DNA of 64,000 nt. Source: Colwellia sp. (GTDB taxonomy: Bacteria; Pseudomonadota; Gammaproteobacteria; Enterobacterales; Alteromonadaceae). Position 1 is the first letter of the stretch. The number at the start of each line of letters is the position of its first letter. A model generated the notes under the pieces. That model worked only from the letters and a program-made list of their open reading frames with translations. It did no database searches and was not told the DNA's origin. Made by a program: the position numbers and the translations under genes. This document shows positions 1 through 8,731 of this stretch, in pieces. The stretch is taken from NCBI GenBank assembly GCA_013215295.1, contig JABSOZ010000002.1, positions 620,001-684,000 of the forward strand. Reading direction: 5' to 3'.

Positions 1-1257
1 AGTAGTATCGTAATCAACATTCATTAAGTCAGCACGAACATAGCTAGATACATCTTTTCCTGCAGCAACCATAGTATCGAATGCTTGTTGACGGAAGTTT
101 AGTGTCCAGTTAAATGATGGGCTGTTGTTGTAAACAAGCTTAGCGTTCGGGATCTCTTTACGAACTTCGTTCATCATTGCCGTGATATCAGCAACGTTTG
201 GTGTCGCTGTTTCTATCCACAGCAAATCAGCGCCTGCTTTAATTGCTTCGATGCTGTCAAATACACAACGTTCTTCACCGGTACCTTGACGAAATTGGTA
301 TAAACCTGAAGGTAAACGCTTCGGACGAACTAGCTTGCCATCACGATTGAAACATACATCGCCTTCTGCCATCTGGCTTACGTCAATTTCTTCAACGTCT
401 AGGAAAGAGTTATAAATATCACCTTGATCGCCGGGCTCTTTTACAACCGCGATTTCTTTAGTCAGGCCAGCACCTTCAGAATCTGTACGTGAAACGATAA
501 TACCGTTGTCGATACCAAGTTCTAAGAAAGCATGGCGTAATGCGCGAATTTTAGAGTGAAAATCAGCATGAGGAACCGTTACTTTACCGTCTTGATGGCC
601 ACATTGCTTTTCATCAGCAACTTGGTTTTCAATTTGAAGTGCACAAGCACCGGCTTCAATCATTTGCTTAGCCATTAAATAAGTCGCTTCAGCGTTACCG
701 AAACCGGCATCAATATCAGCAATAATGGGTACAACATGAGTAACATGGTTATCAATTTTGAATTGGATAGCGGCTTTGTCGCTATCGTTTGCAGCGTCAA
801 GTTCGCGGAAAAGACCGCCTAGCTCACGTGCATCGGCTTGACGTAGGAAAGTATAAAGTTCTGCAACCAAAGAAGCCACTGAGGTTTTTTCATGCATAGA
901 TTGATCAGGAAGCGGACCAAATTCGCTACGAAGTGCGGCCACCATCCAACCTGAAAGGTACAAATAACGACGGTCTGTGCTGCCATCAAAATGTTTCTTG
1001 ATAGAAATCATTTTTTGTTGACCAATAAAACCGTGCCAACAACCTAGAGACTGAGTGTATTTAGAACTATCAGCATCGTATGCGGCCATATCGCTGCGCA
1101 TTATATCTGCAGTATATTGTGCAATTTCTAAACCTGTTTTAAATCTGTTCTGCGTTCGCATACGCGCTATTGACTCTGGGTTTATAGTATCCCAAGCGCT
1201 ACCTGCATTTGCTTTAATTGCTTGAACCGCTTCTATTGCACTTTGATAATTAGACAT
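1..1257 (-). CDS. aceA: Isocitrate lyase, 3' end outside the window
   Basis: Splits isocitrate into succinate and glyoxylate, the first step of the glyoxylate bypass in the cytoplasm. The reading frame is open from an ATG at 1257 to the window edge, giving 419 residues. The catalytic motif KQCGH lies near residues 216-220, where the E. coli enzyme has KKCGH. WIETATPN and SPSFNW, which line the substrate pocket in the family, are also present. The length already seen and the sequence fit the long (about 530 residue) isocitrate lyase class known from Colwellia and Pseudomonas rather than the 434-residue E. coli type. It is transcribed divergently from the LysR gene, with 341 bp between the start codons. 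Confidence 0.97.
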   Translation of the reverse strand, partial: MSNYQSAIEAVQAIKANAGSAWDTINPESIARMRTQNRFKTGLEIAQYTADIMRSDMAAYDADSSKYTQSLGCWHGFIGQQKMISIKKHFDGSTDRRYLYLSGWMVAALRSEFGPLPDQSMHEKTSVASLVAELYTFLRQADARELGGLFRELDAANDSDKAAIQFKIDNHVTHVVPIIADIDAGFGNAEATYLMAKQMIEAGACALQIENQVADEKQCGHQDGKVTVPHADFHSKIRALRHAFLELGIDNGIIVSRTDSEGAGLTKEIAVVKEPGDQGDIYNSFLDVEEIDVSQMAEGDVCFNRDGKLVRPKRLPSGLYQFRQGTGEERCVFDSIEAIKAGADLLWIETATPNVADITAMMNEVRKEIPNAKLVYNNSPSFNWTLNFRQQAFDTMVAAGKDVSSYVRADLMNVDYDTT

Positions 1258-1598
1258 ATCACTCTCTCCAAAAGTCTATAATATTTTAAATGGTTTAGTT
1301 AGCTTTAACACTTGTTATAAAAGTAAACATGAAAGCAAACATACCGAACAACACAAAGTCTAGATCATATTAGAGATATTCTTAAAATATATAATATCTA
1401 TCACTATCATTCACAAAATAAATGGGTAATTACAAAAATAAAATAAATCATATTTTTCATACACTAAAGTATATAAAAATACACTTCAGTCTGAATAATA
1501 ATGTTTAATGGCGTTATTTTTCACTTGAAAATTCTTGACCTTTTATTGTGGTCGTGACATATACTTTAGTTATATTATTTCTATTGACCATTAAAACT
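1258..1598. promoter_or_regulatory. Divergent promoter region between aceA and the LysR gene
   Basis: This 341 bp AT-rich gap has no convincing gene. It must hold the promoters of aceA (minus) and the LysR-lrgAB genes (plus). It contains an inverted repeat at 1374-1399, AGATATT and AATATCT separated by 12 bases, whose layout resembles a LysR-type site (T-N11-A class). The -35 and -10 boxes could not be assigned with confidence in such AT-rich DNA. Confidence 0.5.
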
Positions 1599-2534
1599 AT
1601 GAATATTGCTAAAATTGATCTTAATCTGCTAATTTATCTTGATGTTTTACTTCGAGAAAAAAACGTAACACGCTCAGCAAGCCAACTGAATATTACTCAG
1701 CCCGCAATGAGTAATGGTTTAAAAAGGCTCAGAAATTTATTTAATGATCCCATATTAGTAAGAACATCTGATGGTATGGTGCCAACAGAACGTGCAAGAG
1801 CTTTAGCGCCAGTGATCAGAAAAATTTTGTTAGAACTTGAAGAAGCATTGCAAGGTGAAGAAGAATTTAATGAAAAACACAGCCAACGTGTTTTCCGAAT
1901 TATGGCCAGTGATTATGCCGCTTCTACCTTATTACCTAAGCTACTTAGAAAGATAAATGAAATTGCCCCTAATGTTACCATTGATATTATGACGCCAAGT
2001 GATGTTACTTTTCATGATGTTGAGGCAGGTAAAATAGATATGGCGATTAACCGTTTTGACGAGTTACCACAGTCTTTTCATCAAAAAACTATTTGGCGTG
2101 ATACTTTCTCTTGCTTATTAAGTGCTGATAATCCTGATGTTTCTAAATTTAACTTAAACACTTATCTTTCATCCAAGCATGTTTGGGTGTCAAAAACTGG
2201 CTTTGGCGTAGGTGTGGGGATGGATCCAAAAGACGTGCAAAAATTAGGTTGGGTTGATGAAGCTTTAGCGCGGTTAGGTAAAAAGCGTGATATTAAAGTA
2301 TTTACCCGTAACTATCACGTTGCCATGCAATTAGCCTTTGAAGGCGGTTTGATCGCCACCTTACCCACCAAAGCGGCGTTATTACATAAAGACGATGCAA
2401 AATACACCATAGTGAGACCGCCTTTTGATATTCCGGAAATAGAATTAAAAATGATTTGGAGCCCACTTTTACACCACGATGCTAGTCACATTTGGTTTAG
2501 GCAACTCGTTATAGAAGCCGCTAATCAAGGGTGA
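1599..2534 (+). CDS. LysR-family transcriptional regulator
   Basis: A 311-residue DNA-binding regulator. An N-terminal winged helix-turn-helix covers roughly residues 5-65 (VTRSASQLNITQPAMSNGLK region), followed by a LysR substrate-binding domain to the end. An open frame extends upstream to a GTG at 1548, but the extra 17 residues are hydrophobic and unlike the family. The ATG at 1599 (MNIAKIDLNLL) gives the standard LysR length and N-terminus and is preferred. It is divergent from aceA and only 7 bp upstream of lrgA, so it probably controls lrgAB, the glyoxylate genes, or both. The ligand is unknown. Confidence 0.9.
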   Translation: MNIAKIDLNLLIYLDVLLREKNVTRSASQLNITQPAMSNGLKRLRNLFNDPILVRTSDGMVPTERARALAPVIRKILLELEEALQGEEEFNEKHSQRVFRIMASDYAASTLLPKLLRKINEIAPNVTIDIMTPSDVTFHDVEAGKIDMAINRFDELPQSFHQKTIWRDTFSCLLSADNPDVSKFNLNTYLSSKHVWVSKTGFGVGVGMDPKDVQKLGWVDEALARLGKKRDIKVFTRNYHVAMQLAFEGGLIATLPTKAALLHKDDAKYTIVRPPFDIPEIELKMIWSPLLHHDASHIWFRQLVIEAANQG

Positions 2535-2541
2535 TTAGGTC

Positions 2542-2919
2542 ATGTTTAGTAATATAATCTATAGTCTATTATCGGTGAGCATTTGTTTATTAATAGGTAA
2601 AGTTATTGAACTTTTTCTGCCTATTTTTCCAGCAAGTTTATATGGAATGCTGATATTTACCGCTTTACTACATTATCGATTTCTAAACGCAAAGCGGGTT
2701 AAAGCTTGTATTGAGTGGGCTATCACTAATATGGCCGTGTGTTTTGTACCTGCTGGCGTGGGAATAATCAATCACTATGAGTTAATTAAAAATCATGGGA
2801 TTATGTTAGTTACCATTATATTTTTGACTACATTTTTATTACTTACCTTTGTTGGCCTTACCTATCAGCGACAATTAAATCGATATGAATCTACAGCAAA
2901 AAAAGAACTCAACAAATAA
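2542..2919 (+). CDS. lrgA: LrgA/CidA-family membrane protein
   Basis: A 125-residue protein with about four membrane segments and the LrgA/CidA signature (pattern SLYGMLIF near residue 32, NMAVCFVPAGVGI near 63). Family members were first described as holin-like. Later work on several LrgAB/CidAB pairs, and on the plant fusion protein PLGG1, supports carriage of pyruvate or of glycolate/glycerate. The gene follows the LysR regulator by 7 bp and its TAA overlaps the lrgB ATG by one base (TAATG), so the three form an operon. The neighbouring glyoxylate-shunt genes make a small oxo- or hydroxy-acid substrate plausible, which is an inference. Confidence 0.88.
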   Translation: MFSNIIYSLLSVSICLLIGKVIELFLPIFPASLYGMLIFTALLHYRFLNAKRVKACIEWAITNMAVCFVPAGVGIINHYELIKNHGIMLVTIIFLTTFLLLTFVGLTYQRQLNRYESTAKKELNK

Positions 2920-3632
2920 TGAATGATAACCTTATTTCTGAAATCAGCTTTATGTTATTTTTCATCATTGTGACACTAGTGGTTTATCAGGCTTATGCTC
3001 AGTTACAAAAGTTATGTCAAAAACCTTGGCTAAACCCTATGTTGTTATCAATATTAACGCTGATACCAATGTTAGTATTTTTTAACATCCCCTTTGATCA
3101 ATACTATCAAGCCACCGCCCCTTTAAATGGGTTATTAGAGCCTGCAGTCGTTGCTTTAGGTTTCCCGTTATATCAACATATTCAAACAATAAAAAAGCAA
3201 TGGCGACAAATCGTTATGCTATTATTTATGGGAGCTATCATTACAATCGCAATAAGCTTTTGCGTAACAATATATGCAACTAATCAATATGAGTTAGCGG
3301 TATCCCTTTCTTTAAAGTCAGTCACAACACCAATAGGCATTGCTTTAACGGAGCAACTGCAAGGTAATAATTCAATCACCGCATTCGCGATTATTTTAGC
3401 GGGCTTATTTGGCGCGTTATTAGGCCCACCCTGGCTTGCATTTATCAATGTTACTTCTCCTAAAGCACAAGGATTAGCTATTGGCGCTGCTAGCCATGCA
3501 CTTGGCACAGCAACAATTAGTAGTATAAGTTATGAACATGCAGCATACAGTTCTTTAGCTTTGATTATTTCAGCCGTAATCACGTCAATATTCAGCCCAA
3601 TGATCATAAATACGCTTGTCCATTTTTTATAA
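2919..3632 (+). CDS. lrgB: LrgB-family membrane protein
   Basis: A 237-residue integral membrane protein, the usual partner of LrgA. The conserved LrgB signatures are visible: KSVTTPIGIALTE near residue 128 and a GAASHALGTA stretch near residue 189, in a protein with many hydrophobic helices. Translation is coupled to lrgA through a one-base overlap. LrgAB pairs are known as modulators of murein hydrolase activity in Staphylococcus and as pyruvate carriers in some Firmicutes. In this window the pair sits between aceA and aceB. Nothing in the sequence separates a transport role from a holin-like role. Confidence 0.9.
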   Translation: MNDNLISEISFMLFFIIVTLVVYQAYAQLQKLCQKPWLNPMLLSILTLIPMLVFFNIPFDQYYQATAPLNGLLEPAVVALGFPLYQHIQTIKKQWRQIVMLLFMGAIITIAISFCVTIYATNQYELAVSLSLKSVTTPIGIALTEQLQGNNSITAFAIILAGLFGALLGPPWLAFINVTSPKAQGLAIGAASHALGTATISSISYEHAAYSSLALIISAVITSIFSPMIINTLVHFL

Positions 3633-4057
3633 TGATGAGTATTTTACTTTAATTTCACGATTATAGATGCTGCCATTAACCCTCCTATTATTCATAAACT
3701 AAACCTTTTTTACACTTACATTCATATAATCTATACTAGTTATTATCAATAACAATAACCACCAATAATCAATCAAACGGAAATTCATTAAAAAATATTT
3801 CGTTTATTTTACAACAAGATAAAACCTCTAATTAGGTATTAAAAGCACATTACTCAAGTAATAATAACAGCCATAACTTTTTTCAGCTATTGCATGGAAA
3901 AATAATTCCTCCTACATTGCACTTATCTACTATCGTTAATTTTGTTTGTCGCTCTTTTGAAGGGGTGATTTGAAAACATTCATATCAGATAACACTAAAG
4001 CGATCATTCACTGATTCGCTGAACAATCGGTTAGAGATATAATCAATAGGAACCAAC
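3633..4057. other. Intergenic region upstream of malate synthase
   Basis: This 425 bp AT-rich stretch has no convincing ORF, tRNA or terminator hairpin. The absence of a clear terminator after lrgB means read-through into aceB is possible, although the length suggests that aceB has its own promoter. The segment 4049-4055 (aggaacc) just before the ATG can serve as the ribosome binding site of aceB. Confidence 0.5.
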
Positions 4058-6238
4058 ATGATCCAATACCTTAAAATTGAAAAAATCCAAGTTGCTCAAT
4101 GCCTTCATCACTTTATCGAGCAAGACGTGCTTCCTCATAGTAAAATATCTTCAACTGATTTTTGGCAAAGATTTTCAACCATCATTGAAGAGTTAGCCCC
4201 GAGGAATAAAAATTTATTAGCGGCTCGCGATGACTTACAAGAAAAAATTGACCTTTGGCATCAAAATAACTTTGGCGATAAGTTTAATTTCTCAGCTTAC
4301 AAAAACTTTTTAAAAGAAATTAACTACCTCGTCCCTGAAGTCGACGACTTTACAATAACCACTGAGAATGTTGATGCAGAATTAGCAACGATGGCAGGCC
4401 CACAGTTAGTTGTGCCAATTATGAATGCCAGGTTTGCAATTAATGCGGTAAATGCTCGATGGGGAAGCTTGTATGATGCACTTTATGGCAGCGATGTTAT
4501 ACCAGAAGAAAACGGAGCCGAAAGCTTTGGTGGTTATAACCCTGTTCGTGGCAAAAAAGTAATTACTTTTGCCCGTAACTTTCTAGACCAAAATATTCCT
4601 TTATCGATGGGCAGTCATGACCAAGCTGTGAACTATCAAATATCTGATCATACATTAATAGTCCACCTTGAAAGTGGTGAAAAAGTTAAGCTTTTGCAAG
4701 ATGAAGCTTTTAAAGGTTATCAAGGACAAGCTAACTCACCTACTGCTTTGTTATTTGCTCATAATGGTTTGCATTTCGAAATTAACTTTGATGAAAATAA
4801 CGTTATTGCCAAGAGTGATAATGCTGGAATTTCAGATATAACGCTTGAGTCTGCTTTAACCACGATTATGGATTGTGAAGATTCTGTCGCTGCGGTTGAT
4901 GCTGATGACAAGGTTGTCGCTTACAAAAACTGGTTAGGTTTGATGCAAGGTAACTTAACCACTGCCGTTAAGAAAGGTGGTAAAACGATTCAACGCAAAA
5001 TGGCCTCAGACAGACAGTATCGACAACTTGATGGCACCAACTTAACACTAAAGGGCCGTAGTCTAATGTTTGTTCGTAATGTTGGCCACTTGATGACTAA
5101 CAATGCGATTTTACAAGATGACGGTAATGAAGTCCCTGAAGGCATTATTGATGCGATGGTGACCTCATTAATTGCCAGTATTAACTTACAAAACAACGCT
5201 ACTGAAGCAGATTATTGCAATAGCGCTGAACAATCTATTTATATCGTTAAACCTAAAATGCATGGGCCAGAAGAAGTGGCTTTTGCTAATACTTTATTTG
5301 AACAAGTAGAAGATGCTTTAGCGTTAGATAGAAATACCATAAAAATGGGCATCATGGATGAAGAGCGCCGCACCAGTGTTAATTTAAAAGCATGTATTGC
5401 TCAAGCCAAGTCTCGGGTGGTATTTATTAACACAGGCTTTTTAGACCGTACCGGAGATGAGATACATACCTCTATGGCTGCAGGTATTATGGCGAAAAAA
5501 GCCGATATAAAACTAACGCCATGGATAAATGCTTACGAAGATAACAATGTTGATGTTGGTTTAGCGTGTGGCTTTAGTGGTAAAGCACAAATAGGTAAAG
5601 GCATGTGGCCAATTCCAGAACAAATGTCGAATATGCTCGCAACCAAAATCAACCATGTACAAGCCGGCGCGAATACTGCTTGGGTACCTTCACCAACAGC
5701 CGCTACTTTACATGCATTGCATTATCATAAAGAGAATGTATTCACACTTCAAAAAGAATTAATGTCACGTTCGCCAGCAAACTTAGATGACATTTTAACG
5801 ATCCCTTTGGCTAAAGATACTAATTGGAGTGAGCAAGAGATCTCTGATGAATTAGATAATAACGCTCAAGGTATTTTAGGTTATGTTGTGCGTTGGATTG
5901 ACCAAGGGGTTGGTTGTTCAAAAGTACCCGATATCAATAACGTCGGTTTAATGGAAGACAGGGCGACTTTACGTATTTCAAGCCAACACATAGCAAATTG
6001 GTTAACTCATAAGGTATGTAATGAAGAGCAAGTTTTAGCCAGTTTGAAAAAAATGGCTAAAACAGTGGATATCCAGAATAAGGGTGATGCAAGTTATCAA
6101 GCTATGGCAAGTGACTTTGAAAATAGTACCGCTTTTAAAGCAGCATGCGATTTAGTGTTTTTAGGAACAAAACAAGTAAATGGCTATACAGAGCCTTTAT
6201 TGCATAGTTATCGACTTAAAGTGAAAAAAAATAACTAG
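4058..6238 (+). CDS. glcB: Malate synthase G
   Basis: Condenses glyoxylate with acetyl-CoA to give malate, completing the glyoxylate bypass begun by isocitrate lyase. At 726 residues it matches the long G isoform (723 in E. coli), not the roughly 530-residue A form. Catalytic positions known from E. coli fall in the right places: Arg340 in FVRNVGH, Mg-binding Glu435 in MDEERRT and Asp463 in GFLDRTGDE, and the base Asp634 in MEDRATLR. It has a good ribosome binding site and is followed by a hairpin terminator. In many bacteria this isoform serves glycolate or glyoxylate use. Here, beside aceA, it is probably the shunt enzyme. Confidence 0.96.
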   Translation: MIQYLKIEKIQVAQCLHHFIEQDVLPHSKISSTDFWQRFSTIIEELAPRNKNLLAARDDLQEKIDLWHQNNFGDKFNFSAYKNFLKEINYLVPEVDDFTITTENVDAELATMAGPQLVVPIMNARFAINAVNARWGSLYDALYGSDVIPEENGAESFGGYNPVRGKKVITFARNFLDQNIPLSMGSHDQAVNYQISDHTLIVHLESGEKVKLLQDEAFKGYQGQANSPTALLFAHNGLHFEINFDENNVIAKSDNAGISDITLESALTTIMDCEDSVAAVDADDKVVAYKNWLGLMQGNLTTAVKKGGKTIQRKMASDRQYRQLDGTNLTLKGRSLMFVRNVGHLMTNNAILQDDGNEVPEGIIDAMVTSLIASINLQNNATEADYCNSAEQSIYIVKPKMHGPEEVAFANTLFEQVEDALALDRNTIKMGIMDEERRTSVNLKACIAQAKSRVVFINTGFLDRTGDEIHTSMAAGIMAKKADIKLTPWINAYEDNNVDVGLACGFSGKAQIGKGMWPIPEQMSNMLATKINHVQAGANTAWVPSPTAATLHALHYHKENVFTLQKELMSRSPANLDDILTIPLAKDTNWSEQEISDELDNNAQGILGYVVRWIDQGVGCSKVPDINNVGLMEDRATLRISSQHIANWLTHKVCNEEQVLASLKKMAKTVDIQNKGDASYQAMASDFENSTAFKAACDLVFLGTKQVNGYTEPLLHSYRLKVKKNN

Positions 6239-6259
6239 TCTATTTGGGTTCCTAAAATG

Positions 6260-6296
6260 AAAGAGGAATATTTCCCATGATATTTCTCTTTTTTAT
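6260..6296 (+). terminator. Rho-independent terminator after malate synthase
   Basis: AAGAGGAATAT at 6261-6271 pairs with ATATTTCTCTT at 6280-6290 (one G-U pair), followed by a run of T. It starts 22 bases after the stop codon of the malate synthase gene. Confidence 0.75.
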
Positions 6297-6473
6297 TATC
6301 GATTACGTGAAACTTTTTTCTGCAATTACCTGTCTATTCTATCGAACACTCACACATTAATTATTGGTGATAAAAAAGTGTCAAAAAGCTATTTAACTCA
6401 AATTTTTGACCGTTTAACTTATATCACTCGTAATATAGATTACGACGAATTATAGTAAGTGTGACATATTCTA

Positions 6474-6492
6474 ACGACTAATAATTAGTCGT
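6474..6492. promoter_or_regulatory. Perfect 19-base palindrome upstream of a secreted orphan
   Basis: ACGACTAATAATTAGTCGT is a perfect inverted repeat with 9-base arms and one central base, 60 bases before the ATG at 6553. The size and symmetry are typical of an operator for a dimeric repressor or activator. A related half, ACGAC followed by AAT, occurs at 6442-6449. A TTGACC at 6406 could be a -35 box. The cognate regulator cannot be named from this window. Confidence 0.5.
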
Positions 6493-6552
6493 ATTACAAG
6501 AGATAAGTTTTGTAGTCAATGCTCTGTGAATTTATAAGACGAGGATCGCAAC

Positions 6553-6918
6553 ATGAAATCACAATTTAAAACTGTCGCGTTAAGTGCCATATTCAGCATA
6601 ATCGGATTATGCTGTACCCTTTCGACTGCATCAGCAGAATCAAGCAATACCAGCGTTAACGTAGGTTTCACTACCGCCACTTATTTAAATTCTTTCCCAA
6701 TTTTAGTTAATGAAGGCGGTGCAAAAGGTGCCCCTTTGCTAAAACCTGACAACGGATTAACAGAGTTTTCCGCTTGTAAAGCAACAACTAAAAATGAATA
6801 TTTCGAGTTGGCCATCATTTTTAATGATAAATTACAGCAGTTTATTTCAGTTTTATTTGTAGATGACATGGGTAGTGGTAATAATATTCCACTTAACCAA
6901 ATCACTAAGCTAGATTGA
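6553..6918 (+). CDS. Small secreted protein of unknown function
   Basis: A 121-residue protein, not recognised. It begins with a clear Sec signal peptide: MKSQFK, then a hydrophobic core to about residue 22, with a likely cleavage after the ASA at residues 26-28. The mature part is about 93 residues, has a single cysteine in SACKATT, and has no transmembrane segment. A GAGG ribosome site precedes the ATG. The gene stands alone between the malate synthase terminator and its own terminator, with a palindromic operator-like site upstream, so it looks like a separately controlled periplasmic or exported protein. Confidence 0.7.
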   Translation: MKSQFKTVALSAIFSIIGLCCTLSTASAESSNTSVNVGFTTATYLNSFPILVNEGGAKGAPLLKPDNGLTEFSACKATTKNEYFELAIIFNDKLQQFISVLFVDDMGSGNNIPLNQITKLD

Positions 6919-6953
6919 CATTAATCGGTTATTAGACAAATTATTGAATGAAT

Positions 6954-6980
6954 AAAAAAAGGCCATATGGCCTTTTTTTA
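6954..6980. terminator. Bidirectional terminator
   Basis: A-tract, GGCCATATGGCC hairpin and T-tract at 6954-6980. It lies between the convergent secreted-protein gene (+) and the histidine kinase gene (-), and has the symmetry to stop transcription from both sides. Confidence 0.85.
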
Positions 6981-7000
6981 TTTGTGCTTATACCGAAACT

Positions 7001-8572
7001 TTAAGCTTCGAGCTCTCCTTTTTTATATTTTATTGGCACTTTCACCTCAAAACTACAACCAACCTCTGTATCTAAACATTTAATGGTTCCTTTTAATTTT
7101 GCATCGACTAAGTTATAAACAATATTCATACCTAACCCTGAGCCACCCTGACCACGCTTAGTTGTAACAAAAGGGTCAAAGATACGGTTAACAACACTCT
7201 CATCTAATCCCTTACCATTATCACTATAAAATAGGGTTAAGTATCCATTGTCCTCAACAAATTTTATTGAAATGTCTCCGCTTTCTCTTTCATCAAAGCC
7301 ATGTATATGCGAATTAGTCAAAAAGTTAGTGAGAATTTGATTCCATGCACTGGGATAAGTTATTAAATTAATATTCTCGTCTACATCAATATCAATTGTA
7401 TATTTTTTCCGTTTAAACAATGTTTTAACTGTGTTCACAACATCATTAACATGACGTGCGACATTAATTTTCAATTCGGGGTCTGTATGCTGCTCAACCG
7501 CAACTGATTTAAAACCTCTAATTAACTCAACCGCTTTATTTAAACTTCTTTCAATAATATCTTGATATTCAATGAGCAAATTAAGTGTTTTAGTTAAGTG
7601 AGATTTGGTAAGGTTTTCAGTTTCTACTGAATGGTTTAATTCCAACACCTTTTCTTTCAAGGCTGTTATTGACGTTACACAGATCCCCAGCGGGGTATTT
7701 ACTTCATGCGCAACACCTGCAACAAGTTGCCCAAGAGATGCCATTTTTTCTGACTGAACTAATTGATCTTTTGCTAAAGTTAAATCATCTAAAGATTGTT
7801 GTAATTGCTTGTTACTCGAAGCTAATTTAGACGTACGGTCAAAAACTTTAACTTCAAGTTCACCATTTAGGTTTATCAGTGCATTTTCCGCATCTTCAAG
7901 TTTTAAAATATCATTATTTAATGTTGTTCTCATATTATTAATAGTTTCAGCTAGGTCATCAAGTTCGTCTTTTACTTTGGGTCGTGAACTTAAGACTAAA
8001 GGAGTATCTATTTTTTCTGCAGCAACTTGTTGAGAATAACGAGTGATCTGATAGATATGGCGAGTTATAAGCCAGTGGACAATAAATATAAGAAAAAATG
8101 CGACAATAAAAATCTTAATCACTTCAACGGTTAGGATAAAACTAGCTTGTTGCCAGAGCCGTTGATAAATATCTTCATAACTCGCCGTTATAATGAGTAC
8201 ACCAATATCATTTTCGCTGTAAAAAATCGGAAATTCAACCACTTTATCAGCAGAACCTTCTATGTCACCAAATTGATAGACCTTACCAAATCCAGTGACT
8301 ATTTTTACATGACTAATATCAGGTAACTTTACAATTCCTTGAATTTGTTGCTGTACTAAAGGTTCGTTAAAATCCCATAAACTGGTAGATATAGACTGAA
8401 GATAACTTGTTTCAATATTACTAAAACGCTGGTTTAACGTTGTAAGACTTTCTTTATAATCAACATATAATTGAAGAAAGGTTGAGCTAATAGATATCAC
8501 CGAGCTACATAACAATATGTAAATGAGTACCCTGCGGCTTAACTTACTATTAAATGATCCAGATTTATCCAT
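7001..8572 (-). CDS. Membrane sensor histidine kinase (orphan)
   Basis: A 523-residue inner-membrane sensor kinase. A first membrane helix lies near residues 12-34, a periplasmic sensor of about 115 residues follows, then a second helix near 148-170, a HAMP-type linker, a coiled coil near 225-275, a HisKA domain with phospho-acceptor His289 (GVAHEVNTPLG), and a HATPase domain with N-box NFLTNSHIHG and G-box DNGKGLDE / GGSGLGMNIV. The NTPLG form and layout resemble kinases of the DctB/NtrB type, which often sense small molecules. No response regulator gene is adjacent, so its partner is encoded elsewhere. Confidence 0.9.
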   Translation of the reverse strand: MDKSGSFNSKLSRRVLIYILLCSSVISISSTFLQLYVDYKESLTTLNQRFSNIETSYLQSISTSLWDFNEPLVQQQIQGIVKLPDISHVKIVTGFGKVYQFGDIEGSADKVVEFPIFYSENDIGVLIITASYEDIYQRLWQQASFILTVEVIKIFIVAFFLIFIVHWLITRHIYQITRYSQQVAAEKIDTPLVLSSRPKVKDELDDLAETINNMRTTLNNDILKLEDAENALINLNGELEVKVFDRTSKLASSNKQLQQSLDDLTLAKDQLVQSEKMASLGQLVAGVAHEVNTPLGICVTSITALKEKVLELNHSVETENLTKSHLTKTLNLLIEYQDIIERSLNKAVELIRGFKSVAVEQHTDPELKINVARHVNDVVNTVKTLFKRKKYTIDIDVDENINLITYPSAWNQILTNFLTNSHIHGFDERESGDISIKFVEDNGYLTLFYSDNGKGLDESVVNRIFDPFVTTKRGQGGSGLGMNIVYNLVDAKLKGTIKCLDTEVGCSFEVKVPIKYKKGELEA

Positions 8573-8731
8573 TTATCACACCATCAGTTAAAAGTAATAA
8601 TATGGACAATGGTATCCATATTATTTGAATCTAGTTTTTAGACATTATTAAAATATTGATACCCTACAATGTCAATAAAAATAGGAAAATCTACCTACTT
8701 CTAACAAATTAAAATAAGCTATTAAGGTGAC

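Noticed and set aside
1548-1598. Longer N-terminus for the LysR protein
   Set aside because: The 17 extra residues are hydrophobic and unlike the LysR family; the ATG at 1599 gives the standard start.
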